64,000 bases of DNA. Origin: Mugil cephalus (taxonomy: Eukaryota; Chordata; Actinopteri; Mugiliformes; Mugilidae). Positions within the stretch are counted from its first letter, which is position 1. Each line of letters starts with the position of its first letter. Both the position numbers and the translations under genes were made by a program. Positions 12,171 through 23,650 of the stretch are shown here, in pieces. The stretch spans positions 4,031,001 to 4,095,000 of the forward strand of contig NC_061770.1 of assembly GCF_022458985.1 (NCBI RefSeq). The letters are read 5' to 3'. The notes below the pieces were generated by a model. That model saw only the letters and a list, made by a program, of their open reading frames with translations. It had not been told where the DNA came from and ran no database searches.

Positions 12171-13345
12171 GATTTGGTGTGTTTCCCTACATTTGACCAG
12201 TACTGCGGACTGAGTGCTCTGGTATCCATGCGTCCTTGATAGTATGATCTGCATTAAGAATCCTGTAGCATCTGTTCTGTATCAGTATATTGATCTTTTT
12301 CAGTAGCGTCTAAATTGAATTTCGAAGAGAACTTCTTTTGTTTTACTTGCTTGATCCTTTTTTAGTTTAAAATATGAATTAGTGCTTCTTAATGCTAAAA
12401 ATATTGGGTACTTTTACTTGCAACAAGCTATTTTTGCACCATTGTTTTACTTACTTCAGTACCACATGTCAATACTCCATTATAACTTCAAATTAAATTT
12501 AGAGGAATCTTTTTAATCTGTACATCTGAAAGTAACGGGGCATTCATCTTATTATCGGGATTCTGCATTTTATAAACAGCAAGAGAAATCATAAATAAAG
12601 GCAGATAACATTTAGAATTTACTCCAACTGCAGCTTGTGTCGTTTTGCATCTCTGTGATTTGGTGTTTGTGAGCAACAGAAATAGTTGACTGTTGAGCAA
12701 CACTGATGAAAATGCATGGCCTGCAGTGGCCCCTGCTGGCTGGAGGCTTGCACATTTTTATCTTTCTCACAAAAAATGAAAACTGCTTCAGGTTTATTTA
12801 GGATGCAAAGCTTTGGTCACAGACCTTTATTAGAAAAAACATTCTTAAACCATTTACTACAACCATACTACCCTATTATTTACACTCCACACTTCAGTGG
12901 AGTGTGAAGTCGTCAAGTAATACGTTAATGTGAATGTGTGAAATTAAGAACTGAACATAATTTGACTACAAGACAAGACAGTGCTGCAACCAATGCATTC
13001 ATCTTCTTTCACTCAAGGAAGAACCATCCATAACTTTGGTTCCTACAATTAAACATCAAGTGAACCCAGCATCGTTGATGGTTTTAGCAGGACGAGCTAG
13101 CTCGATCAATACACTAGTCATATTTTAACATTTTGAAAACATTTGCTATTTTTTTGTTTTGTTTGTGACACACATAAACCTGGTCCGCCACTTTGTGGCA
13201 GTGATATTTACATCTGAAAGTACTATACACCCGTTCCACTCAGGCCCTGTTTCAATGAACTTTGCACAGACTCATTTGTTGGAAATACTGCATGCAGAGA
13301 GTTGCCATGTGATGTGAGTTGGGAGATGGAACCAGAGACAACGAT
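12171..13345. other. Intergenic, nothing recognised
   Basis: AT-rich spacer between the convergent ends of the PDZRN4-like gene and receptor A. The open frames are short and unlike known proteins. Confidence 0.5.
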
Positions 13346-16300
13346 TCAATGTGTGGAACACTGGAAGAAAAAAGTCACATTTACATTAGCATGCAGTGAT
13401 GTAAAGAATAAGCAGAGAGACAATGTGTTAAAGAAGATCACCTCTATATATTCGCTTGCGACGGGTTCTGCAGTGTTTGAACCTGTAGAAGAGAAAGAAC
13501 AGTATAAATCAAGTGTTTTTTCATTGGCTTTTCTATTTGATACTGAATAATTAAGAGACACACACGAAAGAAAACTCACTGTTTCTGGTTATCCTGTTTT
13601 TGTAGATGTAAACTAGAAATAAAACCATCAGCACAGCAAGCGCAGTCAGAGACAAGGCCAGTGAAATAATGTAACCTGCATGACAGACACAGACATGTCA
13701 AATACTGTGTTATATGATGTTAAACTGTACTGAGATATTTAACTGGTTTGCTCATTCATAGGTTTCCTGTTTTGGATATTGTTTAGTGCCAAATTAACCA
13801 AAAGATTAATGCACTATTTAGAATTATTGATGGACTAATTAAAAATATATTTTTGACTGATTAATTCAGTGAAAAAATAATTGTTTGTTGCAACCCCACC
13901 AGATAGATCTTTTGAATTTCTTTAGTTTACTGACATCTTAGTTGTTCTTCTGGATCCATCCAAGAGAAAAGTAGACATGTTGCTAAACCGCTCAAAACTT
14001 TCTGCAATATTGCGGCTCAGTATTTCTCTACTAGTATAGTATAAAATAGTATAAAAACAAGAGCAAATTCTCTATCCCAGGTTGTACATGCTACTTGTGT
14101 AAATATTCAGTGTACCAGACTGACTGATCAAGACAGAGACAAAGCGTATTTTTTTGTGAAATTGTACAACTCTGGCCTGGCTTTAGGTCCATCAAAGAAA
14201 TAATGCAAAAGCGCACAGGTGTTCTACCATTAGATGTGGATTCCTCTGTTTGTTGCTCCTTGTCAGGGATAGAAGGTAAGCCAATGACTGCACCTGTGAA
14301 CAAGAAAAACACAACAAAAACATCAAATCTGAATTATTTGGAGATAATTCTCAGACAGCTCACGCACTGCACATCAAATGTTCAGTTTTAAATTTCAACC
14401 ATTACCTGACTATGCCCTAAAATAATAATAATAATATAAAAAAATAGTCAGATGTAAATGTTTTGATTACACTTTTTATTTTTATTTTTACTTTAATCTA
14501 ATCTCATTTTATTTTATCTTTCTTGTGTTTAACTTCATATGCAACAAAGCTACGGTGACAATGTAATTTCCCTCGTGGATCATTAAAGTCTGTCTAAGTC
14601 TATTTTTATTCTCCAATCCAAGCTAGAGTTATGCTCCTGTGTAGGAGCTAGGCTATAATGTAAATATGCTGTAGCTCCAACGTCTCTAAACAAATGTATC
14701 TCTATATGATGGCAATGCAGTCCTCAACAACTTCCTCCTTCTGCCTCCTTCATGTCATCAACTCTCAAGTCTCTTTTCTGCATTTCGTTTCCACAAAAGT
14801 AATTAAAACCTTCATTGTAGACTCATTCTTTAGGAACCGTAAGCGTTTGTACAAAGTTTCGTGGAAGACACGTGAATTCACTCAGTCACACAGCTGACTT
14901 GCGGGTGACAACAGGATTCATCCTCTGGGGAACATGGATGGTTGTTTAAATTTGAATGTAAAGCTGTTGATAGTTGTGAAGATATTTCAGTATGAAATAG
15001 TAGTATGTGAACCTGTATGTGGAGGCAGCGTGGTGATCGCTGGGAAAAATGAGGCAGGTGTACAAGGCTGAGAAGTTAAGTCTGGTTGTGATGTCGCTGG
15101 AGCTGTAAAAAAAAACAAAAAACAAATGATGATAACATTGCCCAAGCAAAAGATCTGTGGACGGGTGGTAGGAAAAGCAACTGATCTGATTTGATGATTA
15201 ACACAAAGAAATGGTTCTGATTTTCAATTAATAGAAACTCACCATCTGTAACTTTGATGTGAACTGATTGGCAGGGGTTTGGTGCAGAAAGCAAGTTGAC
15301 GCCACAGCTGTACAGTGCTGAGTCTGCCTTGGTCAGGTTGGCGATCGTCACATGAAACACTCCATTCTTCACATATTTGATCCTGTATCTGTCTCTCTGA
15401 GCTTGAGCTCCACTGGTTTCAACGAGAACGTCTTGTTTTTTACATCCGTCCTTACATAAGAACAAGCTGAAGAGTTCAGCTGAAGGTAAAGAGCAAGTAA
15501 TTCTTATGCTTCCCCCTTCAGTTTCACCACAAACAGTGACTCCTGGGTCGATGTGAGTAGAGTTTACCTCACACATTGCTGTAAAAAATACATAAATGTA
15601 GAGATAAGTGCTTCATCAATGCAAACGCACTGCAGGATCTGCAGTTGCAGATTTACTCTTACTTTGGTCTATTTACTCAGCATGCTTCTATATACTATCA
15701 CAGATGAGATTTGAAAACTATACATGAAAATTACTTTCCAAAAACAAGAAAATTTAAATTGAAATGTATTTCAAGAATACTGGGCATTATGTATGAATTT
15801 CAGGTATGCACTTAGCTTCCTGCTGAAGAATTGCCTCATTTGATTTCAAGTCAAGCATATTGATAAAGCACATGAATAGTACCCAGTCTGCTGCCTGATA
15901 TATGCATATATGCATATGCATATAATGTTTAATAAAGTACAATTCCCCTTTTAAATTGAGTTCTTTGTGTGTGCAGACAATTTTACGTCAGATCTGTGTA
16001 TGCCTTATTCCTGTACTGTATGAGGTCCAGTGTTTTTAAAAATCATACTACTGTTATTTATCATTTATCACTGTACAAACTGCACAATGTTCCAATATTT
16101 AAACTATTTCATAACAAACACACAACAAAAAAAAATCTCATTATATTTTTATGTAAACTTTTACTCTTACACACTTTTAAGACAGGGAAATAAAAAATTC
16201 TATTCCACCCATGCCCCAGTTCAGCTGAGAAACACATTCTTTCTGAACATGACTACTCCCTTTCATTTGAGCTGCTCCAATAGTTACTGGCAACAGTGTA

Positions 16301-19300
16301 GTGCATTACATCACAAGACCAACACCACAAGTACTGGCAGGACAAAGTGTTTTCGTTTTGGCAAGTCTGTAACTGTGACTCAGTATTTCACACATGTCTC
16401 ATTCAAAACATTTAAGTGGGACAAAATCAAAATATGGTGTTCGGGTCTGTGGTACCCGTTTTCATTTTTTATTAGAAGAAAAATGATACAATTAATTAAT
16501 TTTTCAAACTCAAACTCACTGGCCTTGGCTCATTTTCTGTGAAGAACATATATCAGAATACATTTTTAATGAACACACACCGTGCACCGCCCCTGCACAT
16601 TTCTATTACATATAAGATGTCCGGGCTAATAGGTGTGTGGAAATTGATGTTCTGTGAACCTACACTCTGTCCTCCTCCTGTCTGGGCCTGCTGTTTGTGT
16701 CTGTGTGTGCGTGTGTGTGTGTGAGAGAGCGAAAAAGTGACTGTAGATGTGAGTTTTGTGTTTCTGCACCTGCGGTTCCCACACAAGGTTGCAACATTTT
16801 TGCAAAATTCAAGCATCTGCTCTTGTTTTCCCGCATATTTTACCCTCTGTTGTGGGAATCTTTATTATCTCACACTCTATCTGCTACAAATTGGAGGCGG
16901 GACACTATAAATATAGCTTTGTATTTATAGTGTGGTTTCTTATCACAACCGATCAAGATGGCCACAAGGTTCACAAGGGCTCTGGAATTGATTTTGGAAG
17001 AGAGAAACGTTTTTGATGATGATGTAGAGCGAGAGGATTCAGAAGAAGAGGTTTCAGAATTTGAGGATGACATTTCTGAAACTTCAGAGTCTGACAGTGA
17101 CTCTGAAGAAGATGATGAGATTGAGCATCAGCCAGTTTCAAAACGAAGATGAGCCACGGGACCAGGCCGTCAGCAGCCGGCCACAGGACCAGAACAAGAC
17201 AGTCAGCATGTGAGGAAATATGGATGTCAAAAAATTCTGAACCCCGCAAGACTGCCAATGTGATAAGGATGCAACCAGGGCCAACATGGATGGCAAGTCT
17301 TCTTTTGAGCTTTTCATCCCAGATTCCATCCAGAAAATTATTCTTGACTGCACACATTTAGAAGGAAGACGTGTTTTTTGGAGGAGGAAGGAAATGGACC
17401 AAACCCATTTACATGCCTATTTCGGGGTTTCTTATCTTATCTGCTAGAGTTTTCAGGTCCAAAGGGAAACCCGCAGAATCCCTGTGGGATGCAGAAACTG
17501 GCAGAGAAATTTTGCGTGCAACAATGGACAGAAAACACAGCATACATGCATCAAGTGCGAAAAGTATATCTGCAACACACACATAGGAAAACTCTGTCCC
17601 TCATGTGTTGTACAGGGTAGTGGCTAAAGGCCATGTGTTCAATGGGGCTGATGTGTTGTCTTGACTGATATGTTTACTTTATGTGTTCATGTGTTTAGCT
17701 TGTGTTGTGCAAAGAAAAGTCAGTAGTTTTGAAAGACATTGCTTCACTTGTCAATTTGTTTCCACTCATATCTTGATTTTAATAGATTTTTCTTTAAAAG
17801 AAAAGGGTTATGGAGTGAGTTATCTGCGACACGTCATTAATGGAAGAAACTCAAACAACCACAAAGGCAGACAAGCATCAATGGCAAAATTCCCAAGGGA
17901 ATCAAAACTACCACAAAAGTGACACAAATAACCAAAAAGGCATTTGTATTTGTATTATAACTAATATTTAAATGTTTGGGAAGGTTTTTTTGTGCTTCTA
18001 ATGTGGAAAAAAAAAAAAAATGTCAAGAAGGTGCTTCTCCTCAAAATTGTAGCTAGTAATTTGCTTTGTTAATTTGCTATGTTTATCAGTAATTTGACCT
18101 GCATTTATAATGCATAAATAAGAATATTATATCCAACACTAAATATTGTATTTATTATCATTAGTCATATAATAGCAAAATATTTTTCTGTATGCAGGAA
18201 AACAATGACTGAACAGTAACTCACCTTCTGTGACTCTGAGCTCAAACTCCCGCAATAACTCTGGAGAGGAGGAGTTTCCCAAACCGCAGCAGTAGTGTCC
18301 TGAGTCAGACTTGCTGAGCTGTGAAATACTCACATAAAAGATGCCCGTGTTATAACCGATGTGGTATCTGCCATTCGAGTCTGTGGTGTCACTGGTTTTG
18401 ATGAGGACTCTTTGTTCACTGAACTCCTTCTTTGTGAAGAACCTGCTTCCTCTGGAGGCATTAAACGAGCAGCCAAAAGACAGACTTTCGCCTTCAGTTT
18501 TTGTGAAGATGGGACGCGAACACATTGCTCCTGAAATAATAATAATTTAAAAAAGAAAAACACACACATGAAAGATCATTGGTGGGAGAATATTTTGATC
18601 ACAGCTGAAGAAAAAATACCACTGTTGCTCCATTACAAGAAAAAGTGCAGAAACATTGAACTAAACAACATGTAGAACACTGGGTTGGCACCTCAAATGA
18701 CCACTCTCTCTTTCATTCACTTTAAGCCACTTAAAACACAATATTATGATAACTGATTATGTAACGTGAGACTTTATGCAGAGAGTCTTTTTTCCGTTAC
18801 TTTCATTACTTATCATAGAGCTCGTTGTTTTATTAATTTAAAACACACCCTCATTAAACTTAAGGCCAGTTATTATTTAACCTGACAAATCCTCATTGTC
18901 TTTTGGTTTCTTGTTCTAGTCCAACATTAATTATTAATATCTGCAGTTATTGATGACAGCTTTTTGATTTAATATAGTATTAGTTGGCAATGTGGAAGAC
19001 GACAGACAACAGCTTTTGTCCATTCAGAAAGAACAGGGATTTTGGCAAGGGTTGGCATTTACTCTCTGCATGGGGCAAGTTTCTGCATGAGTCCACTGGT
19101 ATGCACTGGTTAATCTGAAACCCATCAATTGGTCATATGAGGAAGTAAGCGAAAGAAATAAAAGCACCAACATGGGAGTTACAACAGCTACAGCAGCTCA
19201 TCTAGTGGCCACTTGAGGATGGCTCAAAAAGTGAGTCCATTCCCACAGACTTCCAGGGTAAAATGCCACAGCTGAAATATACATGATTACAGCAGGTAGA

Positions 19301-20310
19301 AATGAAAAGTGTTTTTGTTTTAATTTCATGATTAACAACATCTTTACAGGGAAACTTTTCTTAGGTTCAGATTCATCCACATTTGGTTGTTTGAGTATTT
19401 GACAGCTCAAGTCGGAGATACAGGACTTTTAAATTTAGATGGGCACGCTTGGGAAAGAGCTTAAAACCCACTGCTATAGCCACCCTAAACAATAGATCCC
19501 GGTGACTGTTTTGTTTTTGTTTTTTTCTCCCCTGTATCTGCCATCCATGTCCACTGTTTTCAATGTGTAATGTCATAAGTCAATGATCTGAGCACTTTCT
19601 TGTCCTGTCCAGTTTTCTGTTGTGTTGAATATATATACAGTCAAGTGGAAACACATCTTCCTTTCTGAGACAAATAAAGTCTAAAGTTAAGATAGAGATA
19701 AGATTCTGCAAGGTTATGGCAAAAACATGTTGCTATAACAACGTGCAGCTTGTTTTGTATGCAAGATTGACAAAATCAATGTATAAAGTTTTATGTTTCC
19801 AGTATAACAACTCACTAATATTTATTTCAACTCAATTCAATTCAGTTTTATTTATATAGCACCAATAACAATACAAATTGTCTCAAGACGCTTCACAAAA
19901 ACCAGCATGCACCCTCCAGAGCAGCCTGAGGGCGACGGAGGCAAGGAAAAACTCCCTTTAACAGGAAGAAACCTTGAGCAGAACCCAGCTCATATGGAGG
20001 GACCCATCTGCCGAAGGCCAGCCGGGTAGAAACAGAAAAGAGAAGATAGAGAGAAAAGAAGAGCAGGAGAAACAGGATAAACAAACTTCTGTCATAGATA
20101 CATACATCAAGCGTAAGGAAACGCATAGGATCTAGTAATATAGCACATAGCTGATGAAAAATCATATTCTTAATAACAAGCAGACCATGTGTGGACATCT
20201 GAACAATAACACAATTCAACCTGCAGTTGTGCAAGTGCAAGTTGTAAAGAGACATTACAGTAATCCTTACCTGGTAAGAAGCAAAAGAACAGAAGTTGGT
20301 GGAGATTCAT
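13346..20310 (-). CDS. Receptor A: CD300/pIgR-like receptor, two V domains, minimal tail
   Basis: Minus-strand exons in transcript order: signal 20271-20310, V1 18225-18530, V2 15243-15578, stalk 15013-15102, stalk 14228-14293, transmembrane 13580-13675, tail 13442-13482, last 13346-13360. They sum to 990 nt, 329 residues, with all phases matching. The family binds lipids, immunoglobulin or other ligands at leukocyte and epithelial surfaces. The V domains show the GRY...SISQLSKSDSG.Y.C pattern typical of CMRF35/pIgR-like domains. The membrane segment is ~22 apolar residues without a charge, followed by YIYKNR. The tail is short, with one tyrosine (SEYIE) and no ITIM. Domain 1 lacks the second cysteine pair found in the other V domains. 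The last exon (CSTH, stop) is weakly supported; reading through its 81-bp intron stays in frame to the same stop. Confidence 0.75.
13442..13482 (-). CDS. Receptor A juxtamembrane tail exon (41 nt)
   Basis: Acceptor TTCTACAG, phase 1 in and 0 out, the same 41-nt size as the equivalent receptor B exon. It encodes SNTAEPVASEYIE. The donor (GAG|GTGATC) is weak. Confidence 0.6.
13580..13675 (-). CDS. Receptor A transmembrane exon
   Basis: Acceptor TGCAG|GT and donor AACA|GTGAGT. It encodes YIISLALSLTALAVLMV followed by LFLVYIYKNR, a clear membrane helix with a basic stop-transfer end. Confidence 0.8.
14228..14293 (-). CDS. Receptor A second stalk exon (putative)
   Basis: 22 codons, phase 1-1, acceptor TTCACAG and donor AATG|GTAGAA. 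It encodes AVIGLPSIPDKEQQTEES, a polar stalk-like sequence. Phase and splice sites are the only support. Confidence 0.5.
14555..14605 (+). repeat. Fish LINE 3'-tail-like fragment
   Basis: AATTTCCCTCGTGGATCATT followed by AAAGTCTGTCTAAGTCT resembles the stereotyped 3' end of several fish non-LTR elements (AATTTCCC...ATTAAAGT plus a short tandem tail). Confidence 0.45.
15013..15102 (-). CDS. Receptor A stalk exon 1
   Basis: 30 codons, phase 1-1, between TTTTACAG and ACAG|GTTCAC. The translation is Pro/Thr/Ser-rich (APATSQPDLTSQPCTPASFF), as expected for a membrane-proximal stalk. Confidence 0.7.
15243..15578 (-). CDS. Receptor A V-set domain 2
   Basis: 112 codons, phase 1-1. It has the core cysteine ITCSL, the extra pair FLCKDGC, VLVET, DRYRIKY, FHVTIANLTKADSALYSCG and a G strand ending VHIKVTDG. 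The KADSALYSC motif replaces the usual KSDSGxYxC. No Trp is present in strand C, a common teleost variant. Confidence 0.88.
16436..17650 (+). mobile_element. Internally deleted piggyBac-like element
   Basis: The translation shows an acidic N-terminus starting MATRFTRALELILEERN at 16958, then with frame changes FELFIPDSIQKIILDCTHLE and RSKGKPAESLWDAETGRE. It then jumps to the C-terminal cysteine-rich domain TCIKCEKYICNTHIGKLCPS ending near 17618. The catalytic core between these parts is missing, so this is a dead deletion derivative. Upstream GGTGTTCGGGTC near 16438 resembles a piggyBac-type end. The element lies in the intron between the two V exons of receptor A, opposite in orientation. 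Confidence 0.8.
16903..16932. repeat. Perfect 11-bp inverted repeat upstream of the piggyBac-like frame
   Basis: CACTATAAATA, an 8-base spacer, then TATTTATAGTG. It sits 26 bases before the first ATG of the transposase remnant, and includes TATAAATA. It may be a subterminal binding site or promoter of the element. Confidence 0.8.
18225..18530 (-). CDS. Receptor A V-set domain 1 (second disulfide lost)
   Basis: 102 codons, phase 1-1, acceptor ATTTCAG and donor GAAG|GTGAGT. It contains LSFGCSF, VLIKT, GRYHIGY and FYVSISQLSKSDSGHYCCG. Where the other domains have FC...C, this one reads FFTKKEF (18421-18441), so both extra cysteines are gone. A new Cys stands next to the core one (YCCG). Confidence 0.88.
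19832..20140 (-). mobile_element. Abundant fish interspersed repeat
   Basis: Begins CAATTCAATTCAGTTTTATT and contains GGCAAGGAAAAACTCCC, AACAGGAAGAAACCTTGAGC and CCATCTGCCGAAGGCC, a very common repeat of fish genomes. The class is not certain; it is often seen as the 3' part of non-LTR or non-autonomous elements. It sits in the first intron of receptor A. Confidence 0.7.
20271..20310 (-). CDS. Receptor A signal-peptide exon
   Basis: Encodes MNLHQLLFFCFLP, 13 codons plus one base, donor CCAG|GTAAGG. The same 40-nt size, phase and pattern is seen for receptors B, C and D, which supports it as the translation start. Confidence 0.85.
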
Positions 20311-20327
20311 TCTGTCTCTGTCACTAC

Positions 20328-20335
20328 TTTCACTT
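20328..20335. promoter_or_regulatory. IRF-like site (AANNGAAA) upstream of receptor A
   Basis: TTTCACTT on the plus strand (AAGTGAAA on the coding strand), 18 bases before the start codon. It fits the IRF half-site of interferon-response elements. Receptor C has AACTGAAA 74 bases upstream. Chance matches are likely. Confidence 0.25.
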
Positions 20336-20635
20336 TGACTGTGCATATCCTCTTGAAAAGTTGTTCCACTGAATCACTGCCATGACTGTGTGATTCTGGC
20401 CAGTAAAAAAAGGACATGTCATTTGGTATGCCCACTGCTGCCACAAGGGTTGGACTTCATGGCACAAAAGAAAGAGAGCATCCTTTAAATTAACCCTTTT
20501 TGGGTTACCCTTTTTTTGTTTGGAGTTTCTAAAATGTGACAACAAATTATCTATCGATACAGTGAATTTTACAAATTCAGTTATAAATGTTGGTTTTACC
20601 CACCAGTTTGTGTGCCTACATGCAATATGATTCAT

Positions 20636-20890
20636 AGGGATCTTCAGTGTTTTTCAGGCCAAGGACCGAGAGATTAAGGAGGGACCCCCAACCTACTATA
20701 TGTGTTCTATATTTAACTTGGCTTTGTGGTATTTATATTATTATTATTATTATTATGCATTAAATATTAAGCTGTCCCATATTCCTTTCGTAAATTTAGT
20801 TGGATTAATGTGTATTTAAAGAAATTATATATTTAAAAAATGTCTAATCAATCAAAGATTTTGGGACCCCTGTTGAAGACCTATGATATA
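20636..20890. mobile_element. hAT-type non-autonomous remnant
   Basis: Flanks resemble the GGACCCC-type ends of fish hAT MITEs: AAGGACCGAGAGATTAAGG and GGGACCCCCAACC on the left, GGGACCCCTGTTGAAGACC on the right, with an AT-rich interior. Tentative. Confidence 0.35.
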
Positions 20891-21136
20891 AACTACATTT
20901 CCACCAACTGACATTCATTCACCAGTGAATTTTTACAGAGTGGCATAGTTTCCGTCATGGGGTGCTCAACAGGGCTCCCCAGTGGTGCAGTGAAATAGCC
21001 AATCATGTACAGTTGCCAGGACAAATTAATAAATATATGGCCAATCAGTTGGTGCAGAATTGTAATTGTCTTGGGGAGCAGAAAATATCACCCTAACAAC
21101 AGAAAATGCCACAAAAGTCTTGGCTAAAAAAAGCTT

Positions 21137-23650
21137 GTGCAGTGCGCTGGCACTGTCCGTGAGTCAAGCAGAGGAGTGATGGAGTACTTAACCAGTGATC
21201 AACAGCTTCCACCAAATTCAGTGAGATCCTTACTAATCTACCTGTTTGTAAGAAGGACAATAGAGGACAAAATCCCTTTCAAGGTGCTGGGACCCAACAA
21301 GCCCAACCCCATCATCAGCCAGCAGACCAAGGAGAAAAATAAAGTCTTCAAACTGAGTTTTTTGGTTCGAGCTTAAGTCATGGCTGACAGGCTGTGGAAT
21401 AGCCAATGCACGTTTCTGTTTTCCCTGTATTCTTTTTAAAAATGAAAAGTGAAACTTAACGGTCAACACGATCCAACGGTCAGTTTGTCCACAGTCAGGA
21501 CAAACTGACCTAAAGCACCTCTCCAAACGAACCAGGAAGCATGAACAATCAAGAGTTCATATGGAAAACTGGGTCAAGCTAGCTATGCTAGGAAAGATTA
21601 GAATAGCAACGCAGCTGGATGACAGACACCGCGTTACGGTAATACGGCACAATGAAGAGGTTGATAAAAAAACGTCACATCTTATCAAAACTTATTGACT
21701 TTATAAGTTTTGTGGTGCTTTTGAACTCGTATTGCTCCGGTACAATGGAATTTTCAGAGGCTTAGTCAACCTAATGGTATCTACTGACTGGGATTTGAAC
21801 AATCACCTTCAAAATGCAACTGTCTTTAGAGGCACCTCAAAGATGGTACAAAATGAGCTACTTGACTGTATGCTGGCAGTTGTGAGGGAAAAAAAACCTT
21901 GGATGAAGTAAAATCAGCAGAGTTTGTTGCCATCCAAGCCGATGAAACTACTGACATTCCAACACACTGCCAGTTAGTCCTGGTACTGAGATACATCGAA
22001 GGAAAACATGACATCCAGGAATGTTTTTTTTTTGTTTTTTTGTTGAGTTTATTCAGCTCTCCAACACCACTGGACTCAATCACTCGTGCTTTATTGGAAA
22101 AGTTGCGCACCATCTTTCCCAAGGGACAAGAACAAAACCTATGACGGAGCATCAGTGCCACCGAGGGGTGCCACTGGGGGAGTGCAGCATAAGGTGCACA
22201 GTGGTGGAAAATAGTTTCCGGACACCCCATGCATATGTGAAATATTGGATTAAGAATCACTCTTAGGTCTTCAAGTGCAGTTTTTTCATTTTGTATAGTC
22301 ACAGACAAAATACTAAACAAATCCTAAAACAGACAAACTTAAAAAAAATAATTTTTTTAATTAATTGGTTCCATAAAAATACATAAGAAACTTCGAGTAT
22401 TGGATCATTTTGGAATCAGTGATCAACTAATGAAGGCTGTGCTTTTTATTAAAAGACAAATTTTTCTGTTGCCGTGCTTTGTGTCTATAGATATTTGAAA
22501 GTCTTTCGGAGACAAAAATGGCTAAAACAAGTAACCTAATGCAGGAAACATGTCTGAAGATACAGCTCCTCTACCAGGAAGAATACAGCTGCCACCAGAT
22601 CACCAGTAAGTGCAGACGCAGTCCTTCAGCAGCTGGATCCCCTCTACAGAAATCCAGACGAACCAACGGCTTGGATCAACAGCAGTGGTCAAATCAAACT
22701 AGTGTCCAGTGTTCCACCGTACTGTACATGGTCGACTTTTAGATCATGACTTAAGGTCCTACAAGGCTGTCAAGAAGCCCCTGATCAATGAGAGACAGAG
22801 GTTAGCCGGGTGTCATTAAGACCAAGCACAGAAGAACTGGAAGAAGATTCTGTGGTTAGATGAGTCCAGCTTCCAGCTCTATCTTCCTCCTACTAATGTG
22901 TGGATACACAGAAGACCAGGCGAAGCATTATCTACAGTACCTACCTCTGTACAGTACCTACTGTCAAAACTGGTGGAGGCAGTATCATGGTTTGGGGATG
23001 CATGAGTGGTGCTGGTGTTAGTCATCTCTCTGTCTGTGATGACACATTGAACTCTGACAAATATTGTGCCATTCTCCAAACTCACATTCTCCCTTCTATA
23101 CGTGCTCTGTTCCGTTGAGGTCAAAACTGGATGTTTCAACAAGATAATGCTCCTTGCCACACATCCAGGGCCAGAAGAACTTGTCTGCAGGAGCTCAGTA
23201 TCCAGGTCTTAGAGTGGCCACCTCAGTCCCCAGACATGAGCCTCACTGAAAATCTGTGGTGGATTATCAAAAGGTCTTTTTCAAAGCGCAAACCACAGAA
23301 TTTAGAGAATTAAAAGTAGTTATTCAAGAAGAATGGGACAAGATGCTTACTACGTTCACTGTTATGCCCACCAACTAAACCTAGTAATGCAGCAAGCAAC
23401 ATCCCACAGACCAGTCACCAGATATTTCCATTTTTTACCAAGTAATGCAAGATGAGGTCATCGATTTCAACACATTGGAACTTCAACAGTCACACCGTTT
23501 ACACAGTGTACGAAAACAAGGCCGATCTGGTGAAGTGTCCGGAGACCATCCGGAACAGAGAAGAATTTAACAGCCTACAAAGAGAGAAGCTGGCGGCTAT
23601 GTGAGAATGCTGGAAGATGACTATTTCTGTTTTTATCAGGTAGGTTATAT
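21137..23650 (+). pseudogene. hAT transposase relic (TTF zinc finger/DUF4371 type), split by a Tc1-like insert
   Basis: Frameshifted pieces in order: WLTGCGIANARFCFPCILFK (TTF-type finger, ~21.38 kb), DLKHLSKRTRKHE, MVQNELLDCMLAVVREKK, SAEFVAIQADETTD and CQLVLVLRYIEGKHDIQE (to ~22.02 kb), LEKLRTIFPKGQEQN and GATGGVQHKVH (to ~22.19 kb). After the insert come VHCYAHQLNLVMQQATSH (23.35 kb), then VYENKADLVKC and ETIRN. The QADETTD segment belongs to the transposase core. Stops and frame shifts show it is dead. Fragments of the same family are seen at 24.2 kb (C-terminal) and 37.2 kb (N-terminal). Confidence 0.82.
22196..23347 (+). mobile_element. Tc1-like transposon remnant nested in the hAT relic
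   Basis: The left end carries TGGTGGAAAATAGTTTCCGG, a Tc1-type terminus. Transposase fragments in several frames are KKILWLDESSFQL (first Asp), TGGGSIMVWGCMSG, MFQQDNAPCHTS (second Asp) and SLTENLWWIIK (Glu), so the DD34E triad can be followed. Stops interrupt every frame. No matching right terminus was found: hAT sequence resumes at about 23348, so the end was deleted. Confidence 0.8.

Noticed and set aside
14746..15149. Additional V-set exon near 15 kb
   Set aside because: The minus frame there is the stalk exon and intron; no cysteine or SDSGxYxC pattern.
16030..16542. A 170-residue plus-strand open frame
   Set aside because: AT-rich, low-complexity composition without motifs or splice context; unlike any family I know.
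16958..17152. An acidic 64-residue host protein (MATRFTRALEL)
   Set aside because: Matches the acidic N-terminus of piggyBac-like transposases, followed by more of the same element.
20154..20635. Open frames at the receptor A start region
   Set aside because: They run across a repeat and the opposite strand of the signal exon.
22518..22742. A host gene starting MAKTSNLMQET
   Set aside because: It is the N-terminal part of the decayed Tc1-like transposase.
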